Source of the DNA: JBBDYG01 sp040901765
GTDB lineage: Bacteria; Planctomycetota; Planctomycetia; Pirellulales; Lacipirellulaceae
Reading direction: 5' to 3'
Assembly: GCA_040901765.1 (NCBI GenBank)
Contig: JBBDYG010000094.1
Span: 25,227-89,226 of the forward strand
Length of the DNA stretch: 64,000 nt
Made by a program: the position numbers and the translations under genes. This document shows, in pieces, positions 26,872-35,124 of this stretch; within the stretch, counting starts at the first letter, position 1, and every line of letters starts with the position of its first letter. The notes beneath the pieces are model-generated. The model was not told the origin of the DNA, searched no databases, and saw only the letters and a program-made list of their open reading frames with translations.

Positions 26872-26898
26872 GGGGGGGGGGGGGGGGGNNNNNNNNNN
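26872..26898. other. Scaffold gap with homopolymer edge
   Basis: A run of about 17 Gs (26872-26888) is followed by ten Ns (26889-26898). This is an assembly join; gap size and the order across it are uncertain, and the poly-G run is probably artefactual. Confidence 0.98.
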
Positions 26899-26981
26899 TG
26901 AGTCCTCGAAGGGCGTGGTCCGCCGTTCCACCCCACGCCCTTCGCAAGGCCTCAGGGCGTGCCACCCGCCACTACTGCCCG

Positions 26982-27239
26982 CTAGGCATCGTCGATGTCC
27001 GACACCTGCGGTGCGCTGCTGAGTCGGTTCGATCGGTGGCGACGTGCTTCGGTGCGAATTTTCTTCGCCAGCACCGCGGCGTCGTACCAAGAGAAGCTCA
27101 GTTCGGGATTCGACGCGTAGCGACCAAGCGTGCGGAGCGCTTCGGACTGTTGCGAGTCCTCATACAGAAAGATGTAGCGCTCGTTGCCTTTCACCAAGGC
27201 CAGGACATTGATGTCGTCGGACACGGGGAATGCCTCCAT
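26982..27239 (-). CDS. Small hypothetical protein
   Basis: 85 residues, start MEAFPVSDDINVLALVKGNERYIFLYED. Predicted soluble, with an N-terminal beta pattern and a helical basic C-terminus (WYDAAVLAKKIRTEARRHRSN). It resembles short conserved planctomycete proteins in which a GNERYIF/Y(L)YxD element is followed by a helix; function unknown. Adjacent to the scaffold gap. Confidence 0.65.
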   Translation of the reverse strand: MEAFPVSDDINVLALVKGNERYIFLYEDSQQSEALRTLGRYASNPELSFSWYDAAVLAKKIRTEARRHRSNRLSSAPQVSDIDDA

Positions 27240-27389
27240 GCGGCAGCGGGGGGGACGGGCTATCGCTTCGGGCGATGTGGGGGGACTCTCGAAGCGGTGT
27301 TGGTACTGCCCTTCCCGATTTCTCGCTCGTCGAATTCGCTTGGCCCCTGGGCGACTTTCGCGGCGGATCGGGACAGGCCGGTACTTGCG

Positions 27390-28532
27390 TTATCGGCTAT
27401 CCGACCAGCGCTTAACTACTCGCGTTTCACCACCGCCGCCACGCGCGGTGAGCATCTCCGCGATATGCAAGTGACAGCAAAAGCGAATGAAGTCTTCACT
27501 ACGCTCGAGGTAAGTCTTCCACCCACCAAACCGCGTTTCGTCGCGAAACGATACGTAACTCGAAAGCGCAGCCGTAAAGTCGGAGTCGTTGCCTTGATAA
27601 ATCCGCGTATGCGTCATGACCGGACCATGTTGAGTAACACACGGCGGCCTCGCGGGGCTTGGGCCTGGCGGCATGAAGCCGCGCGCATCGGGCCATTCGG
27701 GCGGCAGTGCCATCGGCGGTGGCATCGGTCCTGTTGCGCCGCTGGTGCCGAATGCACCGCTGGTATCGCTCGTGCAGGGCATCGATTGATGGCTCGTTTG
27801 CTCCACGCCCGTGCGCATTCTCAATTCGCTGCCGCCTTGATTGGCGTTTACATCGGCGGCTGGATCCATCGGCGTGTCGCTCGGCACGGGCAATGGCTCT
27901 GCTGGCACCTGCGGCGCAGCCTGAGGCGGCACGATGATGTTTGGACCTTGCAACGGCGATTCAACGGGGCAGTTGGGCGTCTGCGTCTCCATCTGCTCGC
28001 GCGCCAGTTCCATCTCCGCTTCGAACACGAGCGACTCCGGGATGTATTCCTCTTGCGGCGTGCCCCAAGGAAGACCATAGCCCGCGGGAATGGAATGGAA
28101 ACCCGGATTGGCCGCGTACCACTCGATCCGCAACCCGCAGCGCGGCGGGTAGTAGGGCGAGAAATCGGTCACCGAACCAATGATTACCGCCTCGACCCCG
28201 AGCAAGTTCGCAAGCCGGCGAGCTTCGCCCGGCGAGCTGAGATCGACCTGGTTGTCGATGATTGTCTCTTCGACCACGCCGACCGGCACGATCTCGTACC
28301 CAGGCACCGCTTGCAGCTCGGCGAAATAGGCCATCGCGAACAGCCGGCCATCGACGGTCGGTTCGTCGCTTTGATTGAAGAATGGAGCGATCGCCACCCG
28401 GCTAAGCTGCGGGAAAGGATTATGCACCACCGGCTGGTAAGAGACTTCGGGCAGGATGAACTGACATCCCGCCAGTGGCGCATGCATCGCGCCCGCAAGA
28501 AGCAGCAGCAATAGACGAGGGCCGTGCGGCAT
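27390..28532 (-). CDS. Lipoprotein with GNA1162/LpoB-like domain and proline-rich region
   Basis: 380 residues. Signal peptide ending in the lipobox PLAGC (Cys23), so it is a probable outer-membrane or periplasmic lipoprotein. Residues about 35-125 (QLSRVAIAPFFNQSDEPTVDGRLFAMAYFAELQAVPGYEIVPVGVVEETI...ANLLGVEAVIIGSVTDFSPYYPPRCGL) match the fold of GNA1162/LpoB/CsgG-like lipoproteins. The middle (about 190-310) is Pro/Gln-rich low complexity. The C-terminal RIYQGNDSDFTAALSSYVSFRDETRFGGWKTYLERSEDFI segment is a distinct conserved-looking block. Confidence 0.75.
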   Translation of the reverse strand: MPHGPRLLLLLLAGAMHAPLAGCQFILPEVSYQPVVHNPFPQLSRVAIAPFFNQSDEPTVDGRLFAMAYFAELQAVPGYEIVPVGVVEETIIDNQVDLSSPGEARRLANLLGVEAVIIGSVTDFSPYYPPRCGLRIEWYAANPGFHSIPAGYGLPWGTPQEEYIPESLVFEAEMELAREQMETQTPNCPVESPLQGPNIIVPPQAAPQVPAEPLPVPSDTPMDPAADVNANQGGSELRMRTGVEQTSHQSMPCTSDTSGAFGTSGATGPMPPPMALPPEWPDARGFMPPGPSPARPPCVTQHGPVMTHTRIYQGNDSDFTAALSSYVSFRDETRFGGWKTYLERSEDFIRFCCHLHIAEMLTARGGGGETRVVKRWSDSR

Positions 28533-28784
28533 CGAACGATTCGCAATCGCTCAGCAGCCCCCCTGCTAGCAACGCCAGCGCACGGCGCAGCCGTGGCTCA
28601 CAAGGGTTATCGGCAAAGTCGATGCGACCGCTAAAGTCGAAAATGCTATTTCACCGGTCGGACGGCCGAGCTTTGACGAACCTACGAAGTTCCTTCGAGA
28701 CTTTCCGGTCGAAGCAGATAATTGACCGAGTGAACAACATTCGCTAGCATTGGAAGAACCCCCTCAACTAGAGAGTCGAACATA

Positions 28785-29078
28785 ATGAGTTCTATAACCT
28801 CGTACTCGCTAGCGGAATTCAATCAAGACGCGCCTTTACATCTCACGCGGTTGCGCGAAACAGGCGAGCCAGAGATGTTAACGATTGATGGTGAACCCAA
28901 GGTTGTGGTACAGGATGCGGAAGCTTATCAGAAGTTGCTCAACGAGCTCGATTATCGGACAACCGTTGAGGGAATTCGCCGCGGATTGGCGTCTTTCGAA
29001 CGCGGTGAGGGTCGTCCAGTTCAAGAGTTTTTCGCCGAACTCGCGGCGGAAGCGGGCGTGAGGGCGCCGACGAAGTGA
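28785..29078 (+). CDS. Phd/YefM-type antitoxin
   Basis: 97 residues. SYSLAEFNQDAPLHLTRLRETGEPEMLTIDGEPKVVVQDAEAYQKLL is the Phd/YefM DNA-binding and dimerisation fold; the C-terminus EGIRRGLASFERGEGRPVQEFFAEL is the usual toxin-binding tail. The toxin gene starts in a 4-base GTGA overlap. Confidence 0.92.
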   Translation: MSSITSYSLAEFNQDAPLHLTRLRETGEPEMLTIDGEPKVVVQDAEAYQKLLNELDYRTTVEGIRRGLASFERGEGRPVQEFFAELAAEAGVRAPTK

Positions 29079-29389
29079 AGCATTACCGCATTTCGATTGC
29101 ACCCGATGCCGAAAGGGACATCGCAGCAGAATTCTGGTACATTCACCGCGAATCGCCGTCAAACGCGGAGACTTGGATGCACGGCATCTATGCCGCGATT
29201 GAATCGCTCGCAGAGATGCCGGCTCGTTGCGGCAGAATTCGCGAGCACGCCGAGTTCGATGTTGAACTGCGAGAAACGTATTACAAGTCCCACCGCATTA
29301 TCTTCACGATAGTTGGAGAGGAAGTCCGCGTGGTGCATGTCCGCCACGGTGCGCAGCGAGACCTTCAACGCGCGGATATATCAGATTAA
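29075..29389 (+). CDS. ParE/RelE-type toxin
   Basis: 104 residues from GTG 29075, coupled to the antitoxin stop. YRISIAPDAERDIAAEFWYIHRESPSNAETWMHGIYAAIESLAEMPARCGRIRE and the terminal YYKSHRIIFTIVGEEVRVVHVRHGAQRDL are the ParE/RelE pattern. ParE proteins poison gyrase; RelE proteins cleave mRNA; this sequence is closer to the ParE-like group. The end overlaps the convergent bshB1-like gene by 9 bases. Confidence 0.92.
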   Translation: MKHYRISIAPDAERDIAAEFWYIHRESPSNAETWMHGIYAAIESLAEMPARCGRIREHAEFDVELRETYYKSHRIIFTIVGEEVRVVHVRHGAQRDLQRADISD

Positions 29390-30070
29390 TCCCGCCATCG
29401 TCGACATCCCCACCGGCTCGCGCGACGTGTAAGGCTCGCCAAAGGCGACGCCAATCGTCTTGCCCCAATAGGCGGCTTCGTCGCGAAGTTGGTCGAGGAA
29501 AGTCGGCGACTTTGTCGAGCGACCGGTAATGAACTGGCTCTCGAAGCAACGGATCGCGGCCTGTTTTTGTGCCCACACGTCACTGATGTCGAGTATGAAC
29601 GCCGGCTGCGCTGCTAGCTTCAAATGCACACAAAAGTAATTGAATATGCGTTCCGGATGATGAGGCTCGCCGGGCAGATCGGACTTGGTGAGCTTCGCCC
29701 AAAAACGCGCGGCTTCCACAAGCTGCGTCGCGGCGACATGGTCGGGGTGGGCGTCGATCCAGTACGGTGCCAGCAGCCAACGCGGGCGCTGCTGGCGGAT
29801 TACGCCGGCGAGCTTCGCGCGGTTTTCGAGCGTCGCTTCTAAACTCCGGTTCGGCAGCCCCAGATTCTCGCGCCAGTCGAGGCCTAGAACCTTCGTGGCG
29901 GCAGCGGTCTCGCGGGCACGAATCTCAGGGCTGCCGTGAGGTGTCGGCTCGCCGCTGGTCAGGTCGAGCACGCCCACGCGGCGTCCCTCGGCCCTGAGCT
30001 TTAGAATCGCCCCCGCGGCGCCCAGTTCGGCGTCGTCCGGATGCGGGGCAATGACGAGAACGTCGAGCAT
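29381..30070 (-). CDS. bshB1: PIG-L/LmbE deacetylase, BshB1-like
   Basis: 229 residues from ATG 30070 (MLDVLVIAPHPDDAELGAAG). Zn ligands: HPDD (His10, Asp13) and the later DAHPDH histidine. LDLTSGEPTPHGSPEIRARE...NLGLPNRSLE and SQFITGRSTKSPTFLDQL match the bacillithiol-biosynthesis BshB1 branch, which deacetylates GlcNAc-malate. No bshA or bshC is in the window, so the bacillithiol role is inferred from sequence. Confidence 0.87.
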   Translation of the reverse strand: MLDVLVIAPHPDDAELGAAGAILKLRAEGRRVGVLDLTSGEPTPHGSPEIRARETAAATKVLGLDWRENLGLPNRSLEATLENRAKLAGVIRQQRPRWLLAPYWIDAHPDHVAATQLVEAARFWAKLTKSDLPGEPHHPERIFNYFCVHLKLAAQPAFILDISDVWAQKQAAIRCFESQFITGRSTKSPTFLDQLRDEAAYWGKTIGVAFGEPYTSREPVGMSTMAGLI

Positions 30071-30237
30071 GCTAGCGTAGCCAGGGTAGAAATAGGTCGC
30101 GAAAGAACGCAGATGAATCGGATCGGCGCGGATCTTGATAAATCGTGGAGCGAGGGCACCGGCAATTCCGCTCGACAACCCCGAAGAATCTTGCGAAACT
30201 TCGCGGACTTACGAGACGACCTCGGTTCTTCGTTGCC

Positions 30238-30423
30238 ATGTCCTGCAAACGATTGTTGCAACGTTTGATCCCGACCATTCTGATGGCGTTTTCGCTTGGC
30301 TGCGCAAGTGAGCCGTGGAACCTCGATCGGTACCGCGACGAACGGGCGGTGGATATTGAAGACCGTCTCACCCGCGAAGAACCAATCGTGAAAAATCCGT
30401 TCGGCAAGGCGGATTCCAACTAG
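30238..30423 (+). CDS. Short lipoprotein
   Basis: 61 residues from ATG 30238 (MSCKRLLQRLIPTILMAFSLGCASEPW); FSLGC is a plausible lipobox with Cys22. The mature peptide is 40 residues, charged, ending NPFGKADSN. Convergent with, and overlapping by 4 bases, the redoxin fusion gene. Function unknown. Confidence 0.6.
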   Translation: MSCKRLLQRLIPTILMAFSLGCASEPWNLDRYRDERAVDIEDRLTREEPIVKNPFGKADSN

Positions 30424-32303
30424 CGGCTGCGGCGCCTCTCTGCCCTGTCGACAAAGTCAGCAGCTATTCCGTCGGCAAGTCGCGTGGCGCGGGCCCGTTC
30501 CCTGGCGTTGGGAATCTTCTCGCTCATTTGACGTTGCCATTCGCCTTTGGGAATCGCGACGTCGAAAAAGCCGATCATCATTTCTTCCATCGTTTGATCG
30601 CCCCAGCGGACTTTGGCCGTCGGGTCGGGATTCGAGAGATTCTCCTCCGAGTTGTCGAACCGAGCGATACAGTGGACCACAAAGTCGTCGGGAATCTCCA
30701 GCGGCTCGGCGAGAAGGTAACTATGTTGCCAGTTGAAGTCGAACCGCGGCACGTCGAGCAGCATTTCGCGACGGCCGTCGGGGTAAACGGCGGCGAAGCG
30801 AAACTCTTTGCCGCGGACGTGCATGTGGGGCGACAGGCTCAGCAGTTTGCCGCCCTTGGGGAACCATCGGATGAACGCATCGACGCGGTGGCTCGAGGCG
30901 CCAGGCGGAATCTCAAACATCGGTTGGGCAGCGGCGACCGAAACGACCTCTTCCGTGACCGTTTCTGGATCGGCAAAGATGATGCCAACTTTGCTGATGT
31001 CCTCCGTCGCCTTGCCGTTGGGCGTGTAGTGCATTTGAAAGACAAACTTCGAGCCGGCGGCCACCAAACGGGCACGGCCCGGTTCGAACTCCATCACTTC
31101 GTGGCCTGGCACGTAAGAAGTGAGCCAACCCGTGCCGCGAGTGCGGCTGTCGCGCGGCGAGCTGACGTAAACAATTACGTGATGCACCACTGAGGGATCG
31201 CCCGGGATCACTTCCGCGGCGGAGATGTATTTGTCCTCCGTAAAGCCGGGGTCGACCGCGAAGTACTGATAATCAACAAGCCCCTCAGCCTGCACTTGGT
31301 AGGGCTTCTCGGCCATCGCCACAACCTGGTCCGGCTCGCGGCTCAGCCGCCAGCCCTCGGTAAACTTCCGCGGCTTGGGAAGGTCGCTCAGATCGCCCTG
31401 CGGCGCGCCGTGCTCGGCCCAATCGTAGAGCAGTTGCTTTTCCTCGTCGGTCATTCCGCGGGCGTTGGCGAAGTGGCCATAACGAGGGTTCGCATGCCAC
31501 GGTGGCATCCGCTGGTCGCGAACCACCTCGGCCAGCATATCCGCCCAGCCCGCTGCGTCGTCGTAGTTTGTCAAGGCAAACGGCCCGATCGCCCCAGGAC
31601 GATGGCACTCGACGCAGTGCTTGTCGAGAAGACGCGAAACCTCCCTTGCGTAGGTCACGTTGCTTTCATCGCTCGCCCGCTTGGCCCGACCGATAAGGCA
31701 GCCGATCGGCTTGGTGGTCGAAATCTCAATTGGTTTACCTTCGAGGCAGGCTTCGATTGCCTTGCGGAGATAATGCTCGCCCGCACCAGGCCGCGATTCG
31801 CCGACGTTGTACTGGTCGTCGATCTGGCCGTGATAGCAAACGGTGCGGGCTTGATCGAGCAAGAAAACCTCCGGCGTGCGGGTCGCGCCCATCGCATCGG
31901 ACACGCGGTTGCCCACGTCCTTTAGCAGCGGAAACTCGATCTCGTGAGTACGGCCGTAAGCTGTGAGTTCAGCGAGGGAATCCTGCGCGTTGGCGTTGAT
32001 TCCCAGAAATGCGACTCCGCGGTCGGCGTACTTGCTGGCCAGCTCCGTCAGCCGCCGTCCGTAAAGCTTCGCCAGCGGGCACTCGGTGCCGAGAAACGCG
32101 ACGACAACTAGTCGCTTGTCGCTGAAGTCCGACAGCTTGCACGATTGGCCGTGAATATCGCTGAGCGCGAAGTCCTCGACGAGCTGGCCGACATACGGCG
32201 ATTTCGTTTTCTCGGCGGCGTCAGCGGAGGGTGCCGCCATAGCGAAACCGACCGCAGCAAATACTGCGAGTAAACTTGTTCGGGAAACTGGAAAGCGGTG
32301 CAT
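30420..32303 (-). CDS. Secreted redoxin fused to a CXXCH segment and a PHM-like copper domain
   Basis: 627 residues. Signal peptide 1-30; AhpC/TSA-type redoxin (about 37-195) with LGTECPLAKLYG but only one Cys (Cys75) at the active site; a haem-type CVECH motif (230-234) followed by PPWH (267-270); then a domain like copper type II monooxygenases (peptidylglycine hydroxylating) with HHVIVYV (His374/375), QMHYTPNG (His425) and SPHMHVRGKEF (His493, His495). It is probably periplasmic. The three-part architecture is typical of Planctomycetota and related phyla; the substrate is unknown. Confidence 0.82.
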   Translation of the reverse strand: MHRFPVSRTSLLAVFAAVGFAMAAPSADAAEKTKSPYVGQLVEDFALSDIHGQSCKLSDFSDKRLVVVAFLGTECPLAKLYGRRLTELASKYADRGVAFLGINANAQDSLAELTAYGRTHEIEFPLLKDVGNRVSDAMGATRTPEVFLLDQARTVCYHGQIDDQYNVGESRPGAGEHYLRKAIEACLEGKPIEISTTKPIGCLIGRAKRASDESNVTYAREVSRLLDKHCVECHRPGAIGPFALTNYDDAAGWADMLAEVVRDQRMPPWHANPRYGHFANARGMTDEEKQLLYDWAEHGAPQGDLSDLPKPRKFTEGWRLSREPDQVVAMAEKPYQVQAEGLVDYQYFAVDPGFTEDKYISAAEVIPGDPSVVHHVIVYVSSPRDSRTRGTGWLTSYVPGHEVMEFEPGRARLVAAGSKFVFQMHYTPNGKATEDISKVGIIFADPETVTEEVVSVAAAQPMFEIPPGASSHRVDAFIRWFPKGGKLLSLSPHMHVRGKEFRFAAVYPDGRREMLLDVPRFDFNWQHSYLLAEPLEIPDDFVVHCIARFDNSEENLSNPDPTAKVRWGDQTMEEMMIGFFDVAIPKGEWQRQMSEKIPNARERARATRLADGIAADFVDRAERRRSR

Positions 32304-32629
32304 AATGGTTGCTCGCAGCGACCTGGGATTCTAAGGATTGTACCACGGACACGGCAATTTTGCCATAAATCAAACGTGGATGGAACACGGAAGTTCTGTG
32401 ACAAAAGAACGGGCAGTCCTGAATAGGGTATTCGCTTCCAGCCCGCATAAATTGGCACCGGCCAGCGGTTCCGCTAGCATTTACCCGATGTTTCCGGCCG
32501 CGGTTTCAGAGGAAAGGGGTCAGGGGTCAGGATTCAGGGGTCAGGGAAAGAACAGGCGGCGAAGCCGCAGTTACATTTCCCTGGCCCCTGACCCCTGAAT
32601 CCTGACCCCTCTTAATTCCGCTCCCGCTC
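32304..32629. other. Spacer between the redoxin fusion gene and sdhB
   Basis: About 325 bases with no supported gene. The second half is the GGGGTCAG inverted repeat; the first half shows no recognisable signal. Confidence 0.6.
32515..32613. repeat. Long inverted repeat of GGGGTCAG units
   Basis: The left arm (from 32515: AGGGGTCAGGGGTCAGGATT...) pairs with the right arm (to about 32613: ...CCTGAATCCTGACCCCT). The stem exceeds 25 bp with one register slip. The loop contains a smaller GCGGC/GCCGC hairpin. Confidence 0.8.
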
Positions 32630-33490
32630 TCAACGGTCGAACCAACTCTTGACCCAGTGAACGGTCGTTTGCCGGCCGGCGCGGGCGATGGAGCGTGTGA
32701 GCGGGATGTTCTTGGGGCAGACGGCGACGCAGTTTTGGGCGTTGCCGCAATCCTGAATGCCGCCCGGGGCCATCAGGGCGTCGAGCCGCTCGCCGGCCTT
32801 CATGTGGCCCGTGGCGTGGGCGTTGAACAGCATCGCCTGGCTAATCGGGGCGGCACCGATAAACTCTTCGTCGAAAGCCGCATTCTTGCGAGCGGTGAAC
32901 TCTGCGTCGCTCTCGTCCGGACGACGAACGATTTCGACCTTGCGGTATTCGGGGCACGCATCGAGACAACAACCGCAGGTCATGCATTCCGACAGGGGAT
33001 AGCGCAATTGCTGCATCTCTTGCGACTCGCGCGGCCCGGGGCCACGGTCGAGATAATCGTCCACCTCGACCCACGCCTTCACGCGTTGCAAGCTGCGGAA
33101 CATGCGGCTGCGGTCAACGACCAGATCCCGCATCACCGGAAACTTGCTCATGGGTTGCAGTTCAATTTCCGCATGACCTTCGTCGAATAAACTATCCACG
33201 AGTGCCGAGCACGATTGCCGAACGCGACCGTTGACAATCATGGTGCAGGAACCGCAGACCTCTTCCAGGCAGTTAGCATCCCAGGCTACGGGGGTCGTTT
33301 TCTTCCCGTCCTCCGTGTAGGGCTGCGCGGCGATCTTCAGCAACACGCTGATGATGTTCAGATTCGGTTCGTAGGGAAGCGAGAAGCGCTCCCAATGGGG
33401 CGCAACTCCCGGCGCGTCCTGTCGGAGAATGCGAACGCGGATCGTTTCCGGACGGGTGGCGTGGTGGGTTTCGTGGGCGAGGGTAGTCAT
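32630..33490 (-). CDS. sdhB: Succinate dehydrogenase/fumarate reductase iron-sulfur subunit
   Basis: 286 residues from ATG 33490 (MTTLAHETHHATRPETIRV). [2Fe-2S] ligands in CLEEVCGSCTMIVNGRVRQSC; [4Fe-4S]/[3Fe-4S] ligands in CMTCGCCLDACPEY and CGNAQNCVAVCPKNIPL. Longer than many SdhB proteins owing to the N-terminal segment and a mid-protein insertion (RRPDESDAEFTARKNAAFDE). Neither sdhA nor sdhC is adjacent: the upstream neighbour is a desulforedoxin-like gene and the downstream one is the redoxin fusion, so the rest of the complex must be encoded elsewhere. Confidence 0.93.
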   Translation of the reverse strand: MTTLAHETHHATRPETIRVRILRQDAPGVAPHWERFSLPYEPNLNIISVLLKIAAQPYTEDGKKTTPVAWDANCLEEVCGSCTMIVNGRVRQSCSALVDSLFDEGHAEIELQPMSKFPVMRDLVVDRSRMFRSLQRVKAWVEVDDYLDRGPGPRESQEMQQLRYPLSECMTCGCCLDACPEYRKVEIVRRPDESDAEFTARKNAAFDEEFIGAAPISQAMLFNAHATGHMKAGERLDALMAPGGIQDCGNAQNCVAVCPKNIPLTRSIARAGRQTTVHWVKSWFDR

Positions 33491-33684
33491 GAGCGGCAAA
33501 ATAGGAACATGAAATTGACGCAAGCTGTTGTCCGGTCAGGGATTATAATTCGGACACCAGAGAACGCCAAGCGCAGGCGTTTCGCGACGCACGTCAGAGG
33601 TTGCCGTCGAAATGGTAGTTTGGCGGCCAGCCTGCACCGAGGGCGCTCTGGCGGCAGATGGTGGCTCGCTTCCGTAGCCTTGCC

Positions 33685-33894
33685 TCAGGCAGTGAAGTCG
33701 CCGCGGGCGGCTTCTGGCGTCAGGGTTTCATCGCGGGGCGTTCCACCGAAGGCCAACTCCGCGCCACAGCACTTAAACGTTGGTCCGGTGTGCTGCGATT
33801 GGCAGGGCATAATCACTTCGATCTCCATGCCGCAAATCTCGCAGTGATATTGATCGCCAACTTGCGGTTTCCCCGCGGTCATCTCGGTAACCAT
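33685..33894 (-). CDS. Desulforedoxin-like metal-binding protein
   Basis: 69 residues. CEICGMEIEVI...FKCCGAEL has the C-x2-C...C-C arrangement of desulforedoxin or the N-terminal domain of desulfoferrodoxin, here with a longer spacer (including an extra Cys in MPCQSQ) between the ligand pairs. It probably binds one Fe or Zn. It is upstream of sdhB on the same strand but 195 bases away. Confidence 0.65.
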   Translation of the reverse strand: MVTEMTAGKPQVGDQYHCEICGMEIEVIMPCQSQHTGPTFKCCGAELAFGGTPRDETLTPEAARGDFTA

Positions 33895-33963
33895 TGCGTT
33901 TCCTCAACCGAAAAGGCAGCAGTCGCGCTGCGTTACGCGGCGCATCCGGTTCTGCTAAGTTCC

Positions 33964-34983
33964 CTACGACCCTGCGGAATCGCGCGCCGATCCGCAGAAA
34001 GATGCAAGTTTTGTGCCACCTGTCTGCACGGCCGACCGATATCCCGCGGCGGCTTGCATCAAGCCTTTCATGTAACCGGCGGCGTAGAGACGACCGAGGA
34101 TTTCATAACCGGGATACGCATTCGTTTCGCCGGCCATGGACGGCGCGTGATCGGGGCGAATCACGCCACTGAAGCCGACTTCATGATACGCCCGCATCAC
34201 CGCGGGCATGTCGATCGCACCGTTGTCGTGAAAGGTCTCCCGAAAACATTCCGCGCGGCCGACGACGTTCCGAAAATGGGCATAGTGGATGTGGGGCGCC
34301 AACCGCCGGATGCCTTCGACAGGATCCTCGCCAGCGGGAAACAGGCTTCCTTGGCAATAGCAGAGGCCGTTTACGCGGCTGGGGACAAGTTTAACCACCC
34401 GCTCCAGCGCATCGTGGCTAAAGATGATCCGCTGCTGGCCGCGCAATTCCGGCAACGGGGGATCGTCCGGATGGAGCGCCAGCTTGATGCCGGCGTCTTC
34501 GGCGACCGGAACGATTCGTTCGAGGAACCACTCCAAATTGTCCCAGAGTTTCTTAGCGGGTGTGGGAGGCTCGACCGGCGGCGCGGCGTCGGTGACTACC
34601 CGTTCGATGTACTGTAAGTCGAATTCTGTGACCTTCGCGGCGCCACGTTCGAGTGCCTCGAAGCTGGTCCGCTGCCAGTCTTCGTCAGGCATCCAGTTAT
34701 AGCACAACACTTCGAGCGACGCCTCGGCCATGTTGCGAATGAGCGTCTTGATGTCTTCCAGTTGCTGTTCGCGCCCCGGCAGGTTGTGAACCAGTTTCTG
34801 ATGCGGTAGCAGACGCTCGACGTGGGTGAGCCTCATGCCGAATGACTCGACCCGCCGCTTGGTCTCCAGTAGCGCGGCCAACTCGAGGCCGGGATAGATA
34901 GTGACGATATCGGTCACGCCCACCTGCGCCGCCAGTTGCAGATTGCAGTCGGACATCGGCGTGACGATCATTCCAAGACGCAT
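33964..34983 (-). CDS. uxuA: Mannonate dehydratase (UxuA-type)
   Basis: 339 residues. Dehydrates D-mannonate to 2-keto-3-deoxygluconate. TIM-barrel features: EVLCYNWMPDEDW, GIKLALHPDDPPLPELRGQQRIIF, LCYCQGSLFPAGEDP, HIHYAHFRNVVG, FHDNGAIDMPAVMRAYHEVGF and GVIRPDHAPSM, with the metal ligands in the HPDDPP, QGS, HFRNV and RPDHAP blocks. The end runs past the usual terminus with RDSAGS. An aldehyde dehydrogenase for 2-ketoglutarate semialdehyde lies just upstream on the same strand, which suggests a hexuronate/aldonate utilisation context. Confidence 0.88.
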   Translation of the reverse strand: MRLGMIVTPMSDCNLQLAAQVGVTDIVTIYPGLELAALLETKRRVESFGMRLTHVERLLPHQKLVHNLPGREQQLEDIKTLIRNMAEASLEVLCYNWMPDEDWQRTSFEALERGAAKVTEFDLQYIERVVTDAAPPVEPPTPAKKLWDNLEWFLERIVPVAEDAGIKLALHPDDPPLPELRGQQRIIFSHDALERVVKLVPSRVNGLCYCQGSLFPAGEDPVEGIRRLAPHIHYAHFRNVVGRAECFRETFHDNGAIDMPAVMRAYHEVGFSGVIRPDHAPSMAGETNAYPGYEILGRLYAAGYMKGLMQAAAGYRSAVQTGGTKLASFCGSARDSAGS

Positions 34984-35024
34984 TGATGATTTTCTCCCTG
35001 CATGGATGCCACTGCTTGCCCAGC

Positions 35025-35116
35025 GTAGGTCAGGCTCCGCCTGACGGATCTGATAAACAAAACGATCGAAATATCGAGATTGAATAAACGGGACCGTCAG
35101 GCGGAGCCTGACCTAC
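35025..35116. repeat. Perfect 23-bp inverted repeat, GTAGGTCAGGC family
   Basis: The left arm 35025-35047 starts GTAGGTCAGGCTCCGCCTGA and the right arm 35094-35116 is its exact reverse complement, with a 46-nt loop. Each arm also contains its own palindrome (CAGGC...GCCTG). It lies between the ALDH stop and the uxuA-like start. A second copy is at 48022-48079. Confidence 0.9.
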
Positions 35117-35124
35117 TTGGAATA

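Noticed and set aside
26784..28514. Long open frame of more than 550 codons on the plus strand
   Set aside because: It crosses the N gap and is antisense to the lipoprotein gene at 27390-28532, which has a lipobox and family resemblance; the plus-strand translation is low-complexity Arg/His text.
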